Source of the DNA: Rhodospirillaceae bacterium
Lineage (GTDB): Bacteria; Pseudomonadota; Alphaproteobacteria; Reyranellales; Reyranellaceae
DNA: 36,969 nucleotides
Reading direction: 5' to 3'
Assembly: GCA_009772935.1 (NCBI GenBank)
Contig: WOUR01000015.1
Location: 1-36,969, forward strand
The position numbers were made by a program, and so were the translations under genes. Positions within the stretch are counted from its first letter, which is position 1. Every line of letters starts with the position of its first letter. Below are positions 8,243 through 16,868 of this stretch, piece by piece. The notes beneath the pieces are model-generated. The model ran no database searches. It was not told the DNA's origin and was given only the letters and a program-made list of their open reading frames with translations.

Positions 8243-8857
8243 ATGCGTGAGTCGTCCAGTCTCCTGCCGCCCGAGCCGTGGCCCCAGCGCATATCGCGCA
8301 TTCTCGCCTGGGTAGGCGGCGCCATCATCCTCGTCGGCTGCAGCGGCCTCATCACCATCGACGTCATCACCCGCTACCTCTTCAAGCGCGGCATGGTCGA
8401 GAGCTTCGAGGTGTCGGGCTACGCCCTGGCCGCCTGCATCGGCCTCGGCCTCGGATTCGCCACCACCTCGAAGACGCATATCCGCGTCGACATCCTGCTC
8501 GACGCCTTTCCCCGGCCCGTCCGGGTCGCCTTCGACCTGCTCGCCGCCCTGTCGATGGCGCTGCTGGCCGTCGCCCTCGCCTGGTTCTGCTGGAGCACGC
8601 TCGCGCAATCCATGGCGATGAATGCCAAGTCGGTGTCGGCTCTGCAGACGCCGATGGCCCTGCCGCAGTCCGTCTGGTGGGTCGGCATCTTCTGGTTCGC
8701 CTGTGTCGCCGTGCTGCTGCCCGTCCAGGCCGTGCTTCGCCTGCTGGCCGGCGACGGTCCGGGCTTCGACGCCCTGATCGGCAGCCTGCGCGTCACCGAG
8801 GAAATCAGCCAGGCCGGCGTCGATCAGGCACCGCCCGCGCAGGGGACGCCGCGATGA
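8243..8857 (+). CDS. TRAP transporter small permease subunit (DctQ family)
   Basis: Small inner-membrane subunit of a tripartite ATP-independent periplasmic transporter. The 204-residue product has a short cytoplasmic start and four hydrophobic segments (about 20-42, 58-80, 96-118 and 137-160). The family pattern is seen in VITRYLFKRGMVESFEVSGY, where the Arg-Tyr-Phe and Glu positions are typical. The stop overlaps the start of DctM (ATGA), the usual arrangement. Upstream, 99 bases hold a GGGGGT at 8225-8230 that may serve as ribosome binding site, and a TATTTT at 8230-8235 that could also be a -10 element close to the ATG; no good -35 was seen. Confidence 0.9.
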   Translation: MRESSSLLPPEPWPQRISRILAWVGGAIILVGCSGLITIDVITRYLFKRGMVESFEVSGYALAACIGLGLGFATTSKTHIRVDILLDAFPRPVRVAFDLLAALSMALLAVALAWFCWSTLAQSMAMNAKSVSALQTPMALPQSVWWVGIFWFACVAVLLPVQAVLRLLAGDGPGFDALIGSLRVTEEISQAGVDQAPPAQGTPR

Positions 8858-10146
8858 TCGGCACAGCCTTCACCCTGCTGGTCGTCCTGGTGGGCATCAG
8901 CCTGCCGGTCGCCGTCGCGCTCGGCCTGATGGCCTATGTCCTGTCGGAGCGCTTTGCCTTCTTCCCGATGACCGGCGCGATCGGCGAGCTGGCCTGGAAC
9001 TCGTCGAACGACTTCATCCTGATTGCCGCGCCGATGTTCATCATGATGGGCGAGCTGATGCACCGTTCGGGCATGAGCGAGCGCCTGTTCGCGGCGCTGA
9101 CGCCGTGGTTCGCGCGCATTCCCGGCCGCCTGATCCACACCAACATCGCCGCGAGCGCGATCTTCGCAGCCACCTCGGGCTCCTCGGTGGCCACCGCCGC
9201 CACCATCGGCACGGTGGCCATCCCCAACATGGACAGGGGCGGCTACAACCGGCCACTGTTCCTGGGATCGATCGCCGCCGGCGGGACGCTCGGCATCCTG
9301 ATCCCGCCGTCGATCAACATGATCATCTATGCCGTGCTGACCGACACGTCGGTGGCGGATCTCTATGCGGCGGGCTTCATCCCGGGCTTCATGCTGGCGG
9401 GACTGTTCTCCCTGATGGTGCTGGCCCTCTGCCTGTTCCGCCCGCAATGGGCCGGCCCCCGGCAGGACACCGCGAACCTCTGGCACGAGCGAGTCTCGGG
9501 CCTGAAGAACCTGCTGCCGCCGCTCGGCCTGTTCCTCGTCGTGGTGGGGTCGATCTATGCCGGCATCGCCACGCCGACGGAGGCCGCGGCGCTCGGCCTG
9601 ATGGCCACGCTGGGCCTCGTCGCGGCCAACGGCCAGCTCACTGTGCCGGTCCTGCTGCGTGCCTTCGAGGGCACGGTGCGGACGACCTGCATGGTCATGC
9701 TGATCGTGATCGCGGCCTTCTTCCTCAACTTCGTCATGGTCTCGATCGGCCTGGTCAAGGCCATCACCGACTCGGTGCTGGCGCTCGGCCTCTCGCCGCT
9801 CGGCATGCTGGTCGCCATCGTCGCGTTCTATCTGGTCCTGGGCTGCTTCATGGAGACGCTGTCCATGATGATCGCCACGACGCCGGTGGTGGTGCCGGTG
9901 ATCGTGGCGCTGGGCTACAGCCCGGTCTGGTGGGGCATCGTCTTCGTCATCCTGATGGAGGCCGCGCTGATTACCCCGCCGGTCGGCCTCAATCTCTATG
10001 TGGTGCAGGCGGTACGGCGCACCGGCGCCTTTTCCGACCTCTGCATCGGTGCGCTGCCTTTCGTGACGATGATGATCGTCATGATCGGCATCCTGATCGC
10101 CTTTCCGCAACTGGCCCTGTGGCTGCCGGCCCTTCTCAAGGCCTGA
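8854..10146 (+). CDS. TRAP transporter large permease subunit (DctM family)
   Basis: Large membrane subunit that carries out Na+-driven solute transport together with DctQ and the periplasmic binding protein. The 430-residue protein is hydrophobic throughout, with the family motifs ANSSGSS-like SAIFAATSGSSVATAATIGTVA (in part) near residue 98, a GGTLGILIPPSI motif near 145-156, a repeat of the GATE-type motif at IATPTEAAALG, and PPVGLNLYV near the C-terminus. The ATG at 8854 overlaps the DctQ stop; much longer upstream extension in the same frame is a shadow over DctQ. DctP starts 19 bases downstream. Confidence 0.94.
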   Translation: MIGTAFTLLVVLVGISLPVAVALGLMAYVLSERFAFFPMTGAIGELAWNSSNDFILIAAPMFIMMGELMHRSGMSERLFAALTPWFARIPGRLIHTNIAASAIFAATSGSSVATAATIGTVAIPNMDRGGYNRPLFLGSIAAGGTLGILIPPSINMIIYAVLTDTSVADLYAAGFIPGFMLAGLFSLMVLALCLFRPQWAGPRQDTANLWHERVSGLKNLLPPLGLFLVVVGSIYAGIATPTEAAALGLMATLGLVAANGQLTVPVLLRAFEGTVRTTCMVMLIVIAAFFLNFVMVSIGLVKAITDSVLALGLSPLGMLVAIVAFYLVLGCFMETLSMMIATTPVVVPVIVALGYSPVWWGIVFVILMEAALITPPVGLNLYVVQAVRRTGAFSDLCIGALPFVTMMIVMIGILIAFPQLALWLPALLKA

Positions 10147-10165
10147 TTTCTCAAAGGAGGATTTC

Positions 10166-11227
10166 ATGTTCCTGAAGCATCTCGTTGCAGCGGCCGCTCT
10201 CGCCGGCTCGTTCGCCTTCGGCAACGCCATGGCGCAGACACCGCCCGCCCTGCCCTCGACCTCGTTCAACGTCGTGGGCAGCATCGGCGGCCTGTCGATG
10301 TACACCAGCCGCGAAGTGCCCTTCTGGACGGTGACCGTGCCGAAGGAATCGGGCGGCGCGATCAAGGTGCAGGTCAAGCCCTTTACCGAGCTCGGCTTCA
10401 AGGGCGCGGAGATCTTCCGCCTGGTCTCCAGCGGTACGCTGCAGTTCGCCACCACCGTGCTGAACTACAATTCTGGCGAAGTGCCGATGAACGAAGCGGC
10501 CGATCTGGTCGGTCTCGTCGGTTCCGTCGAGGAACTCGAGAAGGTCATCGACGCGATCCGGCCGGCCTATGCCAAGTTCCTCGAGGAGAAGCACGGCATC
10601 AAGCTGCTGGGCTTTGGCTCCTACCAGGCCCAGGTCCTCTACTGCCGCGACGCCTTCGTCACCATCGCCGACCTGAAGGGTCGCAAGATCCGCGCGTCGG
10701 GCGCGTCGCAGCAGGCCTTCGTGACCCATATCGGCGGCTCGCCGCTCAACATCGCCTTCGCCGAGGTCCAGCCCGCTCTGGCCAGCGGCGTGGTCGACTG
10801 CGCCATCACCGGCGCCCTGTCGGGCTACAAGTCGAAGTGGCACGAGGCCGCGAAGTTCATCTCCCCCATGCCGGTCAACTTCGGCGTGGCCGCCCAGCTC
10901 GCGAACCTGAAGTGGTGGAACTCACTCGATCCCAAGGTCCAGGCCTTCCTGCAGACCGAACTGAACAAGCTCGAGAAGTCGATCTTCGAGCAGGCGCGGA
11001 CCGAGACGCAGACCGGCATCAACTGCAACACCGGCACCGGCCCGTGCAGCGAGGGCGCCCCCGCCAGCATGAAGCTGGTGCCCGTCACGCCCGCCGACGA
11101 GGCCCTGCGCAAGGACGCACTCACCAAGGCGATCCTGCCGTCCTTCGCCAAGCGCTGCGGCCCGGACTGCGTCAAGACCTGGAACGACACGGTCGGCAAG
11201 ACACTGAACGTCACGCTGGCACCGTAA
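10166..11227 (+). CDS. TRAP transporter substrate-binding protein (DctP family)
   Basis: Periplasmic receptor of the TRAP system. The 353-residue precursor has a signal peptide ending AMA before Gln24, and the DctP core with DLKGRKIRASG, where the Arg normally pairs with the substrate carboxylate, followed by GGSPLNIAFAEVQPALASGVVD. An excellent AAAGGAGG ribosome binding site at 10154-10161 precedes the ATG. Six cysteines lie in the mature chain (one in LYCRD, one in VDCA, two in NCNTGTGPC, two in RCGPDC), an even number that suggests disulfides in the periplasm. The downstream HutD-like and PanE-like genes may be cotranscribed. Substrate is probably an organic acid, by family only. Confidence 0.93.
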   Translation: MFLKHLVAAAALAGSFAFGNAMAQTPPALPSTSFNVVGSIGGLSMYTSREVPFWTVTVPKESGGAIKVQVKPFTELGFKGAEIFRLVSSGTLQFATTVLNYNSGEVPMNEAADLVGLVGSVEELEKVIDAIRPAYAKFLEEKHGIKLLGFGSYQAQVLYCRDAFVTIADLKGRKIRASGASQQAFVTHIGGSPLNIAFAEVQPALASGVVDCAITGALSGYKSKWHEAAKFISPMPVNFGVAAQLANLKWWNSLDPKVQAFLQTELNKLEKSIFEQARTETQTGINCNTGTGPCSEGAPASMKLVPVTPADEALRKDALTKAILPSFAKRCGPDCVKTWNDTVGKTLNVTLAP

Positions 11228-11237
11228 CGGGCGGCGC

Positions 11238-11783
11238 ATGATCACGCTGCTCGAGCCCGCCGGCTATCTCCGCACGCCATGGAAGAACGGCGGCGGCACG
11301 ACCGTCGACATCGCCTTCTCCGGCGATGTCTGGCGGTTCGGCCGCACGCCGATCGTGCAGCCCGGACCGTTCTCCGACTATACCGGCTACGATCGCGTCC
11401 AGGTCCTCGTCTCCGGCAGCGGGTTGGTGCTGGAGACGCCCCAGGGCGAGATCGACGTGCGCCAGCCCTTCCGGCCCGTGCGCTTTTCCGGTGAAACGAA
11501 CATCGTCAGCCGACTGGAGGCCGGGCCGGTGGAGGTCGTCAACTTGATCGGCAACCGGGCCCTGGTGAAAGTCGACATCGCCATCCTCGACGAGGACCGC
11601 ACGCTCCACCTGCTGCCAGGCACGCACATTGCCTACAGTCCTCATGGCGATGCGACGGTGGCGGTGGACGGCAACGAGCGGATTCTCGCGTCGGACCACG
11701 CACTGCGGCTGGACATCACCGCGCCGACACGGCTGAGCGGCCGGGTCGGCTGCCTGCTGGTCGGCAGCATCACAGCGGCATAG
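11238..11783 (+). CDS. HutD/Ves family protein
   Basis: Cupin-like protein of 181 residues. The N-terminal RTPWKNGGGTTVDIAF is the HutD hallmark (usually MPWKNGGGxTxEI), followed by the WRFGRTPIVQPGPFSDYTGYDR region and a second-half RFSGE. HutD proteins are linked with histidine utilization loci in many bacteria and are proposed to act as regulators of histidine or urocanate catabolism, but no hut enzyme gene is in this window. No signal peptide. It lies 10 bases after dctP and 12 bases before a PanE-like gene, so it probably belongs to the TRAP operon. The specific role here is unknown. Confidence 0.85.
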   Translation: MITLLEPAGYLRTPWKNGGGTTVDIAFSGDVWRFGRTPIVQPGPFSDYTGYDRVQVLVSGSGLVLETPQGEIDVRQPFRPVRFSGETNIVSRLEAGPVEVVNLIGNRALVKVDIAILDEDRTLHLLPGTHIAYSPHGDATVAVDGNERILASDHALRLDITAPTRLSGRVGCLLVGSITAA

Positions 11784-11795
11784 GAGACAGGCCCG

Positions 11796-12719
11796 ATGAA
11801 GATCGCGGTGGTCGGCGCCGGCGGCGTCGGAGGGGGATACGGTGCGGCGCTCGCGCATGCCGGCGCGGATGTCACCTTCATCGCGCGCGGCGCGCATCTC
11901 GCGGCGATGAAGAAGGACGGGCTGAGAATCGAGAGCGCGCGCGGAAATACGCACCTGAAGCCGACGCAAGCCACCGAGAACCCGGCCGAGATCGGGCCGG
12001 TCGACTATGTGCTGTTCTGCGTGAAGCTGTGGGACGTCGAGAGCGCCGGCATGGCGATCAGGCCGATGATTGGGCCCGACACCGCCGTCATCACCCTCCA
12101 GAACGGCGTCGATGCCCATGAGCGGCTGATTCCGATCCTGGGCCCCCGCGCGGTGATGCCGGGTGTCGCCAACATCAGCGCGACCATCGCGGAACCCGGC
12201 CTGATCCGCCAGACCGGCACCGTGATGCGCATGGTGTTCGGCGAACCCGACGGCAGCCGCAGCCCGCGCGCCGCGGCCTTCGCCGAGATGTGCGGGAAGG
12301 CCGGCATCGACGGCGTGCTGAGCGAGGCCATCCTGACCGACCTCTGGATCAAGTTCATCCTGCTTGCCTCCAATGCCGGCGTCATGGCGCTGACGCGCCT
12401 GCCGGTCGGCAAGCTGCGCGACGATGCCGACATCAACGCGATGTTCGGCGCCGCCTACGAGGAAGTGGCCGCCGTCGGGCGCGCCCTGGGCGTCACCCTG
12501 CCCGCGGACATCGTCGAGCGGACCTTCAACTTCAACCGCAATGCGCCGCCGCACCTGATGGCGTCGATGGCGGTCGACCTGCTGCGCGGCAATCGGATCG
12601 AACTACCCTGGCTGTCGGGCAAGGTCGTGGCGCTGGGCCGGAAGCACAATGTCCCGACACCGACGCACGCGCTGATGTATGCTGCGCTGAAGCCCTACGT
12701 CATGGGCACGCCAGCCTGA
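11796..12719 (+). CDS. Ketopantoate reductase family protein (PanE/ApbA-like)
   Basis: NADPH-dependent 2-dehydropantoate 2-reductase-like protein, 307 residues. The cofactor motif GAGGVGG sits at 7-13, LQNGVDAHE at 101-109, the catalytic Lys at K186 in LWIKFILLASNAG, and the substrate-binding Glu at E269 in NRIELPWLSGKV. This matches the PanE fold end to end. Because it lies in a TRAP operon rather than with pantothenate genes, it may reduce another 2-keto acid imported by that transporter; many genomes carry several such paralogues. That assignment is inference. The ModA-like gene follows after 8 bases. Confidence 0.9.
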   Translation: MKIAVVGAGGVGGGYGAALAHAGADVTFIARGAHLAAMKKDGLRIESARGNTHLKPTQATENPAEIGPVDYVLFCVKLWDVESAGMAIRPMIGPDTAVITLQNGVDAHERLIPILGPRAVMPGVANISATIAEPGLIRQTGTVMRMVFGEPDGSRSPRAAAFAEMCGKAGIDGVLSEAILTDLWIKFILLASNAGVMALTRLPVGKLRDDADINAMFGAAYEEVAAVGRALGVTLPADIVERTFNFNRNAPPHLMASMAVDLLRGNRIELPWLSGKVVALGRKHNVPTPTHALMYAALKPYVMGTPA

Positions 12720-12727
12720 GGGAAACC

Positions 12728-13471
12728 ATGCGCGTCCTGCTCGTCCTCCTGTTCGCCCTCGCCGCGGGCGGCGCCTCGGCCGCCGATCTCAAGCTGTTGA
12801 CGGCGGGCGCCTACAAGCCGGCCGCTCTCGAAATCGTCGCCGACTTCGAGAAGAAGACCGGCCACAAGGTGACGATCGACAGCGGCACGACCGGGGCCCT
12901 GCAGAAGCGCGTCGCCGCCGGCGAGTATTTCGACGTGGTGGTCATCCCGCCGATCCCGATGGCCCAGTTCCTCGGCAACCGCATCGAAGAGAGCAGCGCC
13001 AAGGAACTGGCCCGCGCCGGCGTCGGCATGGCGATCAAACAGGGCGCGCCGGTGCCCGACATTTCCGAACCCGACGGCTTCAAGAAGGCGCTGCTGGCGG
13101 CGCGCGCCATCGCCTACATCGATCCGGCCTCTGGCGGCTCGAGCGGCATCTACGTCGCCCAGCTCTTCCAGCAGATGGGGATCGCCGACCAGCTCAAGCC
13201 GAAGAGCGTTCTGGTCCAGGGCGGACTGGCGGCCGAGCGCATCGTCGACGGCAAGGCCGACGTCGCGCTCCAGCAGAGCAGCGAGCTGATGGGCGTGCCG
13301 GGCGTGCAGTTCGTCGGCCCGATCCCCCTGATGCTGCAGAACTACACGATCTATTCCGGCGGAATCGCCGTGGCCACCCGCAACCGCGCCGCCGCCAACG
13401 CGCTGCTGCTGGCGCTGGCCAATCCCGAGAACGGCAAGATCCTGAAGTCGAAGGGCCTCGACAGCCCGTAG
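12728..13471 (+). CDS. ModA-like extracellular solute-binding protein without transporter genes
   Basis: The 247-residue product has a short signal peptide ending GASA before Ala20, then a molybdate-binding-protein-like fold: LLTAGAYKPAALEIVADFEKKTGHKV, GTTGALQKRVAAGEYFDVVVI, and later YIDPASGGSSGIYV with the S-G-G-S-S-G stretch that lines the anion site in ModA-like proteins. No ModB or ModC gene is adjacent, so it is an orphan binding protein and need not bind molybdate. It ends the TRAP-HutD-PanE gene run and is followed by a strong palindrome at 13486-13523. Start ATG 12728 is favoured because it gives the signal peptide directly. Confidence 0.85.
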   Translation: MRVLLVLLFALAAGGASAADLKLLTAGAYKPAALEIVADFEKKTGHKVTIDSGTTGALQKRVAAGEYFDVVVIPPIPMAQFLGNRIEESSAKELARAGVGMAIKQGAPVPDISEPDGFKKALLAARAIAYIDPASGGSSGIYVAQLFQQMGIADQLKPKSVLVQGGLAAERIVDGKADVALQQSSELMGVPGVQFVGPIPLMLQNYTIYSGGIAVATRNRAAANALLLALANPENGKILKSKGLDSP

Positions 13472-13485
13472 GCCAAGCGAGACGA

Positions 13486-13523
13486 AAGGTCCCTCACTTG
13501 ACGCGACCGCAGCGAGGGACCTT
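13486..13523. terminator. Perfect 10-bp inverted repeat between convergent genes
   Basis: AAGGTCCCTC (13486-13495) is repeated as its exact reverse complement GAGGGACCTT (13514-13523) with an 18-base loop. It sits between the 3' ends of the ModA-like gene and the convergent aminotransferase gene, so it could serve both strands as a bidirectional terminator. The AAGG/CCTT edges give only short A and T tails, so an alternative is a dispersed REP-like palindrome. Confidence 0.6.
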
Positions 13524-13534
13524 GAATCAGCGGC

Positions 13535-14818
13535 TCACTTGATCTCCTTCAGCGCCTCTTCCCACGCGCCGATCGTGTGGTCGATGTCGGCCTGGGTGTG
13601 GGCCACGCTGACATAGTACTTGCTTTCGCCCTTCATGATGCCGCGCGCGCGCAGGGCCTGGTTGAAGCGCCTCAGCATCGCGGTGTCGGCCTTCAGCGTG
13701 TCGCGGTAATCCTTGATCGGCTGGTCGGTGAAGATGATGTCGAACAGCGGCGGTTCGCCGATCACCTGTGCCTTGACGCCGTGCTTCTTCAGCAGCTCCG
13801 ACAGCGTATCCATCAGCCTGCGGCCGTTGGCGAAGACGCCCTCGTAGGTGCCGGGGCGCTTCAGCACGTCGAGCGTGGCGAGGCCCGCGACGGCGGCCAC
13901 CGGATTGCCCGAGAGCGTGCCAACCTGGAAGATGAAATCCTCGTCGGTCATCGCCAGGCGATCGAAGTGCTTCATGATGTCGGCGCGGCCGGCGATGGCC
14001 GCGAGCGCGAAGCCGCCGCCCACGATCTTGCCCAGCGTACAGAGATCGGGCGTGACGCCGTAGTATTCCTGGGCGCCGCCATAGGCGAAGCGGAAGCCGG
14101 TCACGACCTCGTCGAAGATCAGCGGGATGCCGTGCTCGGCCGTCACCTCGCGAAGCGCCTGCAGGAAGCCGGGCTTCGGCGGGATCAGGCGCTGGAACGG
14201 CTCGACAATGACGCCGGCCAGCTCGTCCTTCTGCTCCTCGATCAGGCTTCTAACCATGTCGATGTCGTTGAAGGCCGCAACCACCATCTCGTCGGCCACC
14301 GACTTCGGAATGCCCGCCGAATCGAGCGTGCCGCGCGGGAAGTTGCCGGGGTTCTTGGGCGCCAGAGACACCAGCGCATAGTCGCTCATGCCGTGATAGC
14401 CGCCCTCGAACTTCAGGATCTTGTCGCGCTTGCGGAAGGCGCGCGCGGCCCGCATCGCATAGAGGTCGGCTTCGGTGCCGGAGCAGACGAAGCGAACCTG
14501 CTCGGCGCAGGGAACGGCCTCGACGATCGCCTCGGCCAGCGCGATGCCGTGACGGTTGTTGCCGAAGAAGGTCGTGCCCAGCGGCACCTGCGCCTGCACC
14601 GCCGCCGTCACCTCGGGATGGGCATGTCCGATGAACATCGGGCCGGAGCCCAGCAGGAAGTCGACATATTCCTTGCCGGCCTCGTCGAAGATCCGGCCGC
14701 CCCTGCCCTCCTTGAGGAGCACCTCGGCCGGCATGTTGCCGAAGCTGCCGCCCGGCAGCACGCGGCGCGCCTGCTCGACGAGGTCGTTGGTCGGATCAAC
14801 TGGGGTCTGGATGTTCAT
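13535..14818 (-). CDS. Class III PLP-dependent aminotransferase (glutamate-1-semialdehyde aminomutase-like)
   Basis: PLP enzyme of 427 residues. Motifs: PGGSFGNMP at 22-30, GSGPMFIGHAHPEV at 57-70, VCSGTEADLYAMRAARA (111-127), GGYHGMSDYA at 139-148, the phosphate/PLP Asp in FDEVVTGFR (D236), and the Schiff-base Lys K264 in TLGKIVGGG. The overall pattern is closest to HemL, but it lies beside a cupin gene rather than heme genes, and in this fold the specificity between aminomutase and aminotransferase cannot be read with certainty. It is probably cotranscribed with the upstream cupin gene, 14 bases away. Catabolic omega-type transamination is a reasonable alternative to heme synthesis. Confidence 0.88.
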   Translation of the reverse strand: MNIQTPVDPTNDLVEQARRVLPGGSFGNMPAEVLLKEGRGGRIFDEAGKEYVDFLLGSGPMFIGHAHPEVTAAVQAQVPLGTTFFGNNRHGIALAEAIVEAVPCAEQVRFVCSGTEADLYAMRAARAFRKRDKILKFEGGYHGMSDYALVSLAPKNPGNFPRGTLDSAGIPKSVADEMVVAAFNDIDMVRSLIEEQKDELAGVIVEPFQRLIPPKPGFLQALREVTAEHGIPLIFDEVVTGFRFAYGGAQEYYGVTPDLCTLGKIVGGGFALAAIAGRADIMKHFDRLAMTDEDFIFQVGTLSGNPVAAVAGLATLDVLKRPGTYEGVFANGRRLMDTLSELLKKHGVKAQVIGEPPLFDIIFTDQPIKDYRDTLKADTAMLRRFNQALRARGIMKGESKYYVSVAHTQADIDHTIGAWEEALKEIK

Positions 14819-14832
14819 GGGATACCCTTACG

Positions 14833-15183
14833 CTATTCGATGGGAACGAAGATCGAGTGACGAAGCTGGCCGTTGATCGCCTTCGAGAAGTGGCCCTTGC
14901 CGTGCGTGTCCTCGACCAATATCACCTCGCCGGCGCCGATGATGCGCGTCTCGCCGTCGCTGGCCTGGATGGAGACGCCGGCGTCGAGGTTGATGATGTA
15001 CTGCCGGCGCGGCGCCGGATGCCATTCGTAATCGTAGGTGCCGGGAGTCTCGCGGAAGATGATGCCGGTCGCCGGCAGCGTCGCCGAGGTCTTGCCGCCG
15101 CGGCCCTCGTTCTTCCATTCGATCTCGATGTCGCGGAAGTGGGTCTCGCCGTCGGCATCGACATACAGGTTATGGATACGCAT
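14833..15183 (-). CDS. Cupin domain protein
   Basis: A 116-residue single-domain protein. The cupin core is visible as YDYEWHPAPRRQYIINLDAGVSIQASDGE, followed by the second motif GAGEVILVEDTHGKGH. The likely metal ligands would be His in EWHPAPRRQY and the His residues near DTHGKGH, although the classic HxH of motif 1 is reduced to a single His. I prefer ATG 15183 over an upstream start at 15216 because GGGAGA lies 8 bases upstream and the family begins MRIHNLYVDADGE. It precedes the class III aminotransferase by 14 bases and probably shares its pathway; the substrate is unknown. Confidence 0.82.
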   Translation of the reverse strand: MRIHNLYVDADGETHFRDIEIEWKNEGRGGKTSATLPATGIIFRETPGTYDYEWHPAPRRQYIINLDAGVSIQASDGETRIIGAGEVILVEDTHGKGHFSKAINGQLRHSIFVPIE

Positions 15184-15198
15184 GAATTTTTCTCTCCC

Positions 15199-15226
15199 TT
15201 GTCCTCTCGGCCGCATAGCTTAGAAC
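15199..15226 (+). promoter_or_regulatory. Probable promoter positioned for a leaderless transcript of the HAD gene
   Basis: TTGTCC at 15199-15204 and TAGAAC at 15221-15226 are separated by 16 bases. The -10-like hexamer ends exactly 6 bases before ATG 15233, so a normal start site would fall on the A of the ATG. There is no Shine-Dalgarno before this ATG (bases 15227-15232 read GAAAGC), which fits leaderless initiation. Not proven without start-site mapping. Confidence 0.45.
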
Positions 15227-15232
15227 GAAAGC

Positions 15233-15895
15233 ATGCTGAAGAAACCCGTTGAAGCCGTCCTTTTCGACATGGACGGTCTGCTGATCGACACCGAGGCCGT
15301 CTATATCGATGCCCTGCAGGATGCGGCCCGCGACTTCGAGATCGAGATGTCTCTGGAGTTCTGTCACTCGATGATCGGCGTCTCGGGCCGCGAATGCGAC
15401 GTCATGATCCAGAATTTCTATGGGGCCGACTTCCGCATCGACCACTTTCGCGAGCGCTTCTCCGGTCACGCCAGGCGGCGGCTGGAGAGCCACCTGCCGG
15501 TCAAGTCCGGCGTCGTCGAGATGCTCGACTTCCTGGCCGGTCGCGGCCTGCGCCTCGCGGTCGCCACCGGCTCCGGCAGGGTCACCGCCGAGCGACACCT
15601 CGGGCGCGCCGGCCTCATCGATCGCTTCGCCGCCGTCGCCACGCGCGACGATGTCGAGAACGCCAAGCCCGCACCGGACGTCTATCTCGAAGCCGCCCGC
15701 CGGCTGGGGGTGGCGCCGGAGCGCTGCATCGCCTTCGAGGATTCGAACGTCGGACTGACGGCCGCCCATGCCGCGGGCACGATGGCGTTCATGGTGCCGG
15801 ACATCCTGCCGCCGCTGCCGGAAGTCCGCGCCAAGTGCCTGCGCGTGTTCGACGATCTGCACGCGGCGCGGCTGATGCTCGAAGGGTCGCTTTAA
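15233..15895 (+). CDS. HAD superfamily hydrolase (beta-phosphoglucomutase/phosphatase-like)
   Basis: Phosphotransfer enzyme of 220 residues. Motif I is LFDMDGLLIDTE with nucleophile D12 and D14; motif II is the Thr/Ser in VATGSG; motif III is the Lys in NAKPAPDVY; motif IV is AFEDSNVGL with the acidic pair. A helical cap lies between residues 20 and 85, marking a subclass I (PGMB-like) phosphatase. The likely activity is hydrolysis of a small phosphate ester. It is divergent from the cupin-aminotransferase pair and monocistronic, with 63 bases to the next gene. Confidence 0.9.
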   Translation: MLKKPVEAVLFDMDGLLIDTEAVYIDALQDAARDFEIEMSLEFCHSMIGVSGRECDVMIQNFYGADFRIDHFRERFSGHARRRLESHLPVKSGVVEMLDFLAGRGLRLAVATGSGRVTAERHLGRAGLIDRFAAVATRDDVENAKPAPDVYLEAARRLGVAPERCIAFEDSNVGLTAAHAAGTMAFMVPDILPPLPEVRAKCLRVFDDLHAARLMLEGSL

Positions 15896-15958
15896 TTCAT
15901 AGGGACTGATCCGCCGGGCCGCCGGGCGCGTAGAGGAGCGTCAACAGCGGAGTTGCCC

Positions 15959-16774
15959 GTGCGCTTGCTACGTTTTCTCGCCTTCTGCCTCGCAGTCGTC
16001 ACGGTGCACGCTGGACCCGCTTATGCCCAGCCCACCAGTATAGGCAGCGAGCCTGCAGGGCCGCCGCCGAAGGACTGGACGTTCGACATCGGACCGGGCG
16101 TGGTGCTGGCGCCGTGGTTCGAGGGCAGCGCCAACTATCGCGTGCTGCCGATCCCCAACCTCGACCTGCGCTACCAGCGCGACAAGGTCTTCATCTCGGC
16201 GCGCGACGGCATCGGGGCCACGCTGTTCGACAATTCCGGCTTCAAGGCCGGCCCGATCTTCCGCTACCGCTTTCCGCGCAACCAGGGCGATGGCGGCTAT
16301 CTCTACGGCACGGGCAACGTGCCCTTCACGATCGAAGGCGGCGCCTTCCTGCGCTATGACCAGCCCTTCTTCGCCGCAAAGGTCGAACTGCGACGCGGTA
16401 TCGGCGGCAGCAACGGCCTGATCTTCGACGCTCTGCTCGACGGCAAGCTGAGGGTCAGCGACAGCGTGTTCCTGTCCGGCGGACCGCGGCTCTCAGTGAC
16501 CGACGGCACCTTCAACCAGGCCTATTTCGGCATCACCGCCCTGCAATCGATCAATTCGGGCTATTCGCAATACTATCCGGGTGCCGGCCTTCGCAGCGTC
16601 GGCGTCGGGGCGAGCGCCCTGTGGCGCATCCACGACCAGCTGAGCCTCGTGGCGTTCGGCAGCTACAACTACCTGGCCGACACGGTCGCCAATTCGCCGA
16701 TCGTCACCGGCCCTGGCGGATCGCGAAACCAGTTCGTGACGGGTGCCGCCCTCACCTGGCGCTTCTCCTGGTAG
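15959..16774 (+). CDS. MipA/OmpV family outer-membrane protein
   Basis: A beta-barrel outer-membrane protein of 271 residues with a cleavable signal peptide ending AYA before Gln25. The chain has the MipA/OmpV pattern: G-P-G-V-x-x-A-P-x-F-E-G-S at the start of the barrel, PIPNLDLRYQRDKVFISARDGIGA, and a C-terminal aromatic pair (TWRFSW) typical for barrel insertion. I chose GTG 15959 rather than TTG 15953 because GCGGAG at 15947-15952 is 6 bases upstream of it. MipA is named for a murein-synthesising complex in E. coli, but most family members have no defined role. Stand-alone gene. Confidence 0.88.
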   Translation: MRLLRFLAFCLAVVTVHAGPAYAQPTSIGSEPAGPPPKDWTFDIGPGVVLAPWFEGSANYRVLPIPNLDLRYQRDKVFISARDGIGATLFDNSGFKAGPIFRYRFPRNQGDGGYLYGTGNVPFTIEGGAFLRYDQPFFAAKVELRRGIGGSNGLIFDALLDGKLRVSDSVFLSGGPRLSVTDGTFNQAYFGITALQSINSGYSQYYPGAGLRSVGVGASALWRIHDQLSLVAFGSYNYLADTVANSPIVTGPGGSRNQFVTGAALTWRFSW

Positions 16775-16868
16775 GCGGTCGCGAAGTCCGCAGGACCAGC
16801 TGACCCTCTCGTTGCCGCGAATTCCGGGCAGGTATAGGCTTGGCGGCAATAGGGAAGGAAAAAACGCC

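Noticed and set aside
8278..8853. Upstream extension of the DctM frame to 622 residues
   Set aside because: The extra part overlaps DctQ in another frame and is Arg/Pro-rich; DctM normally starts at the ATGA overlap at 8854.
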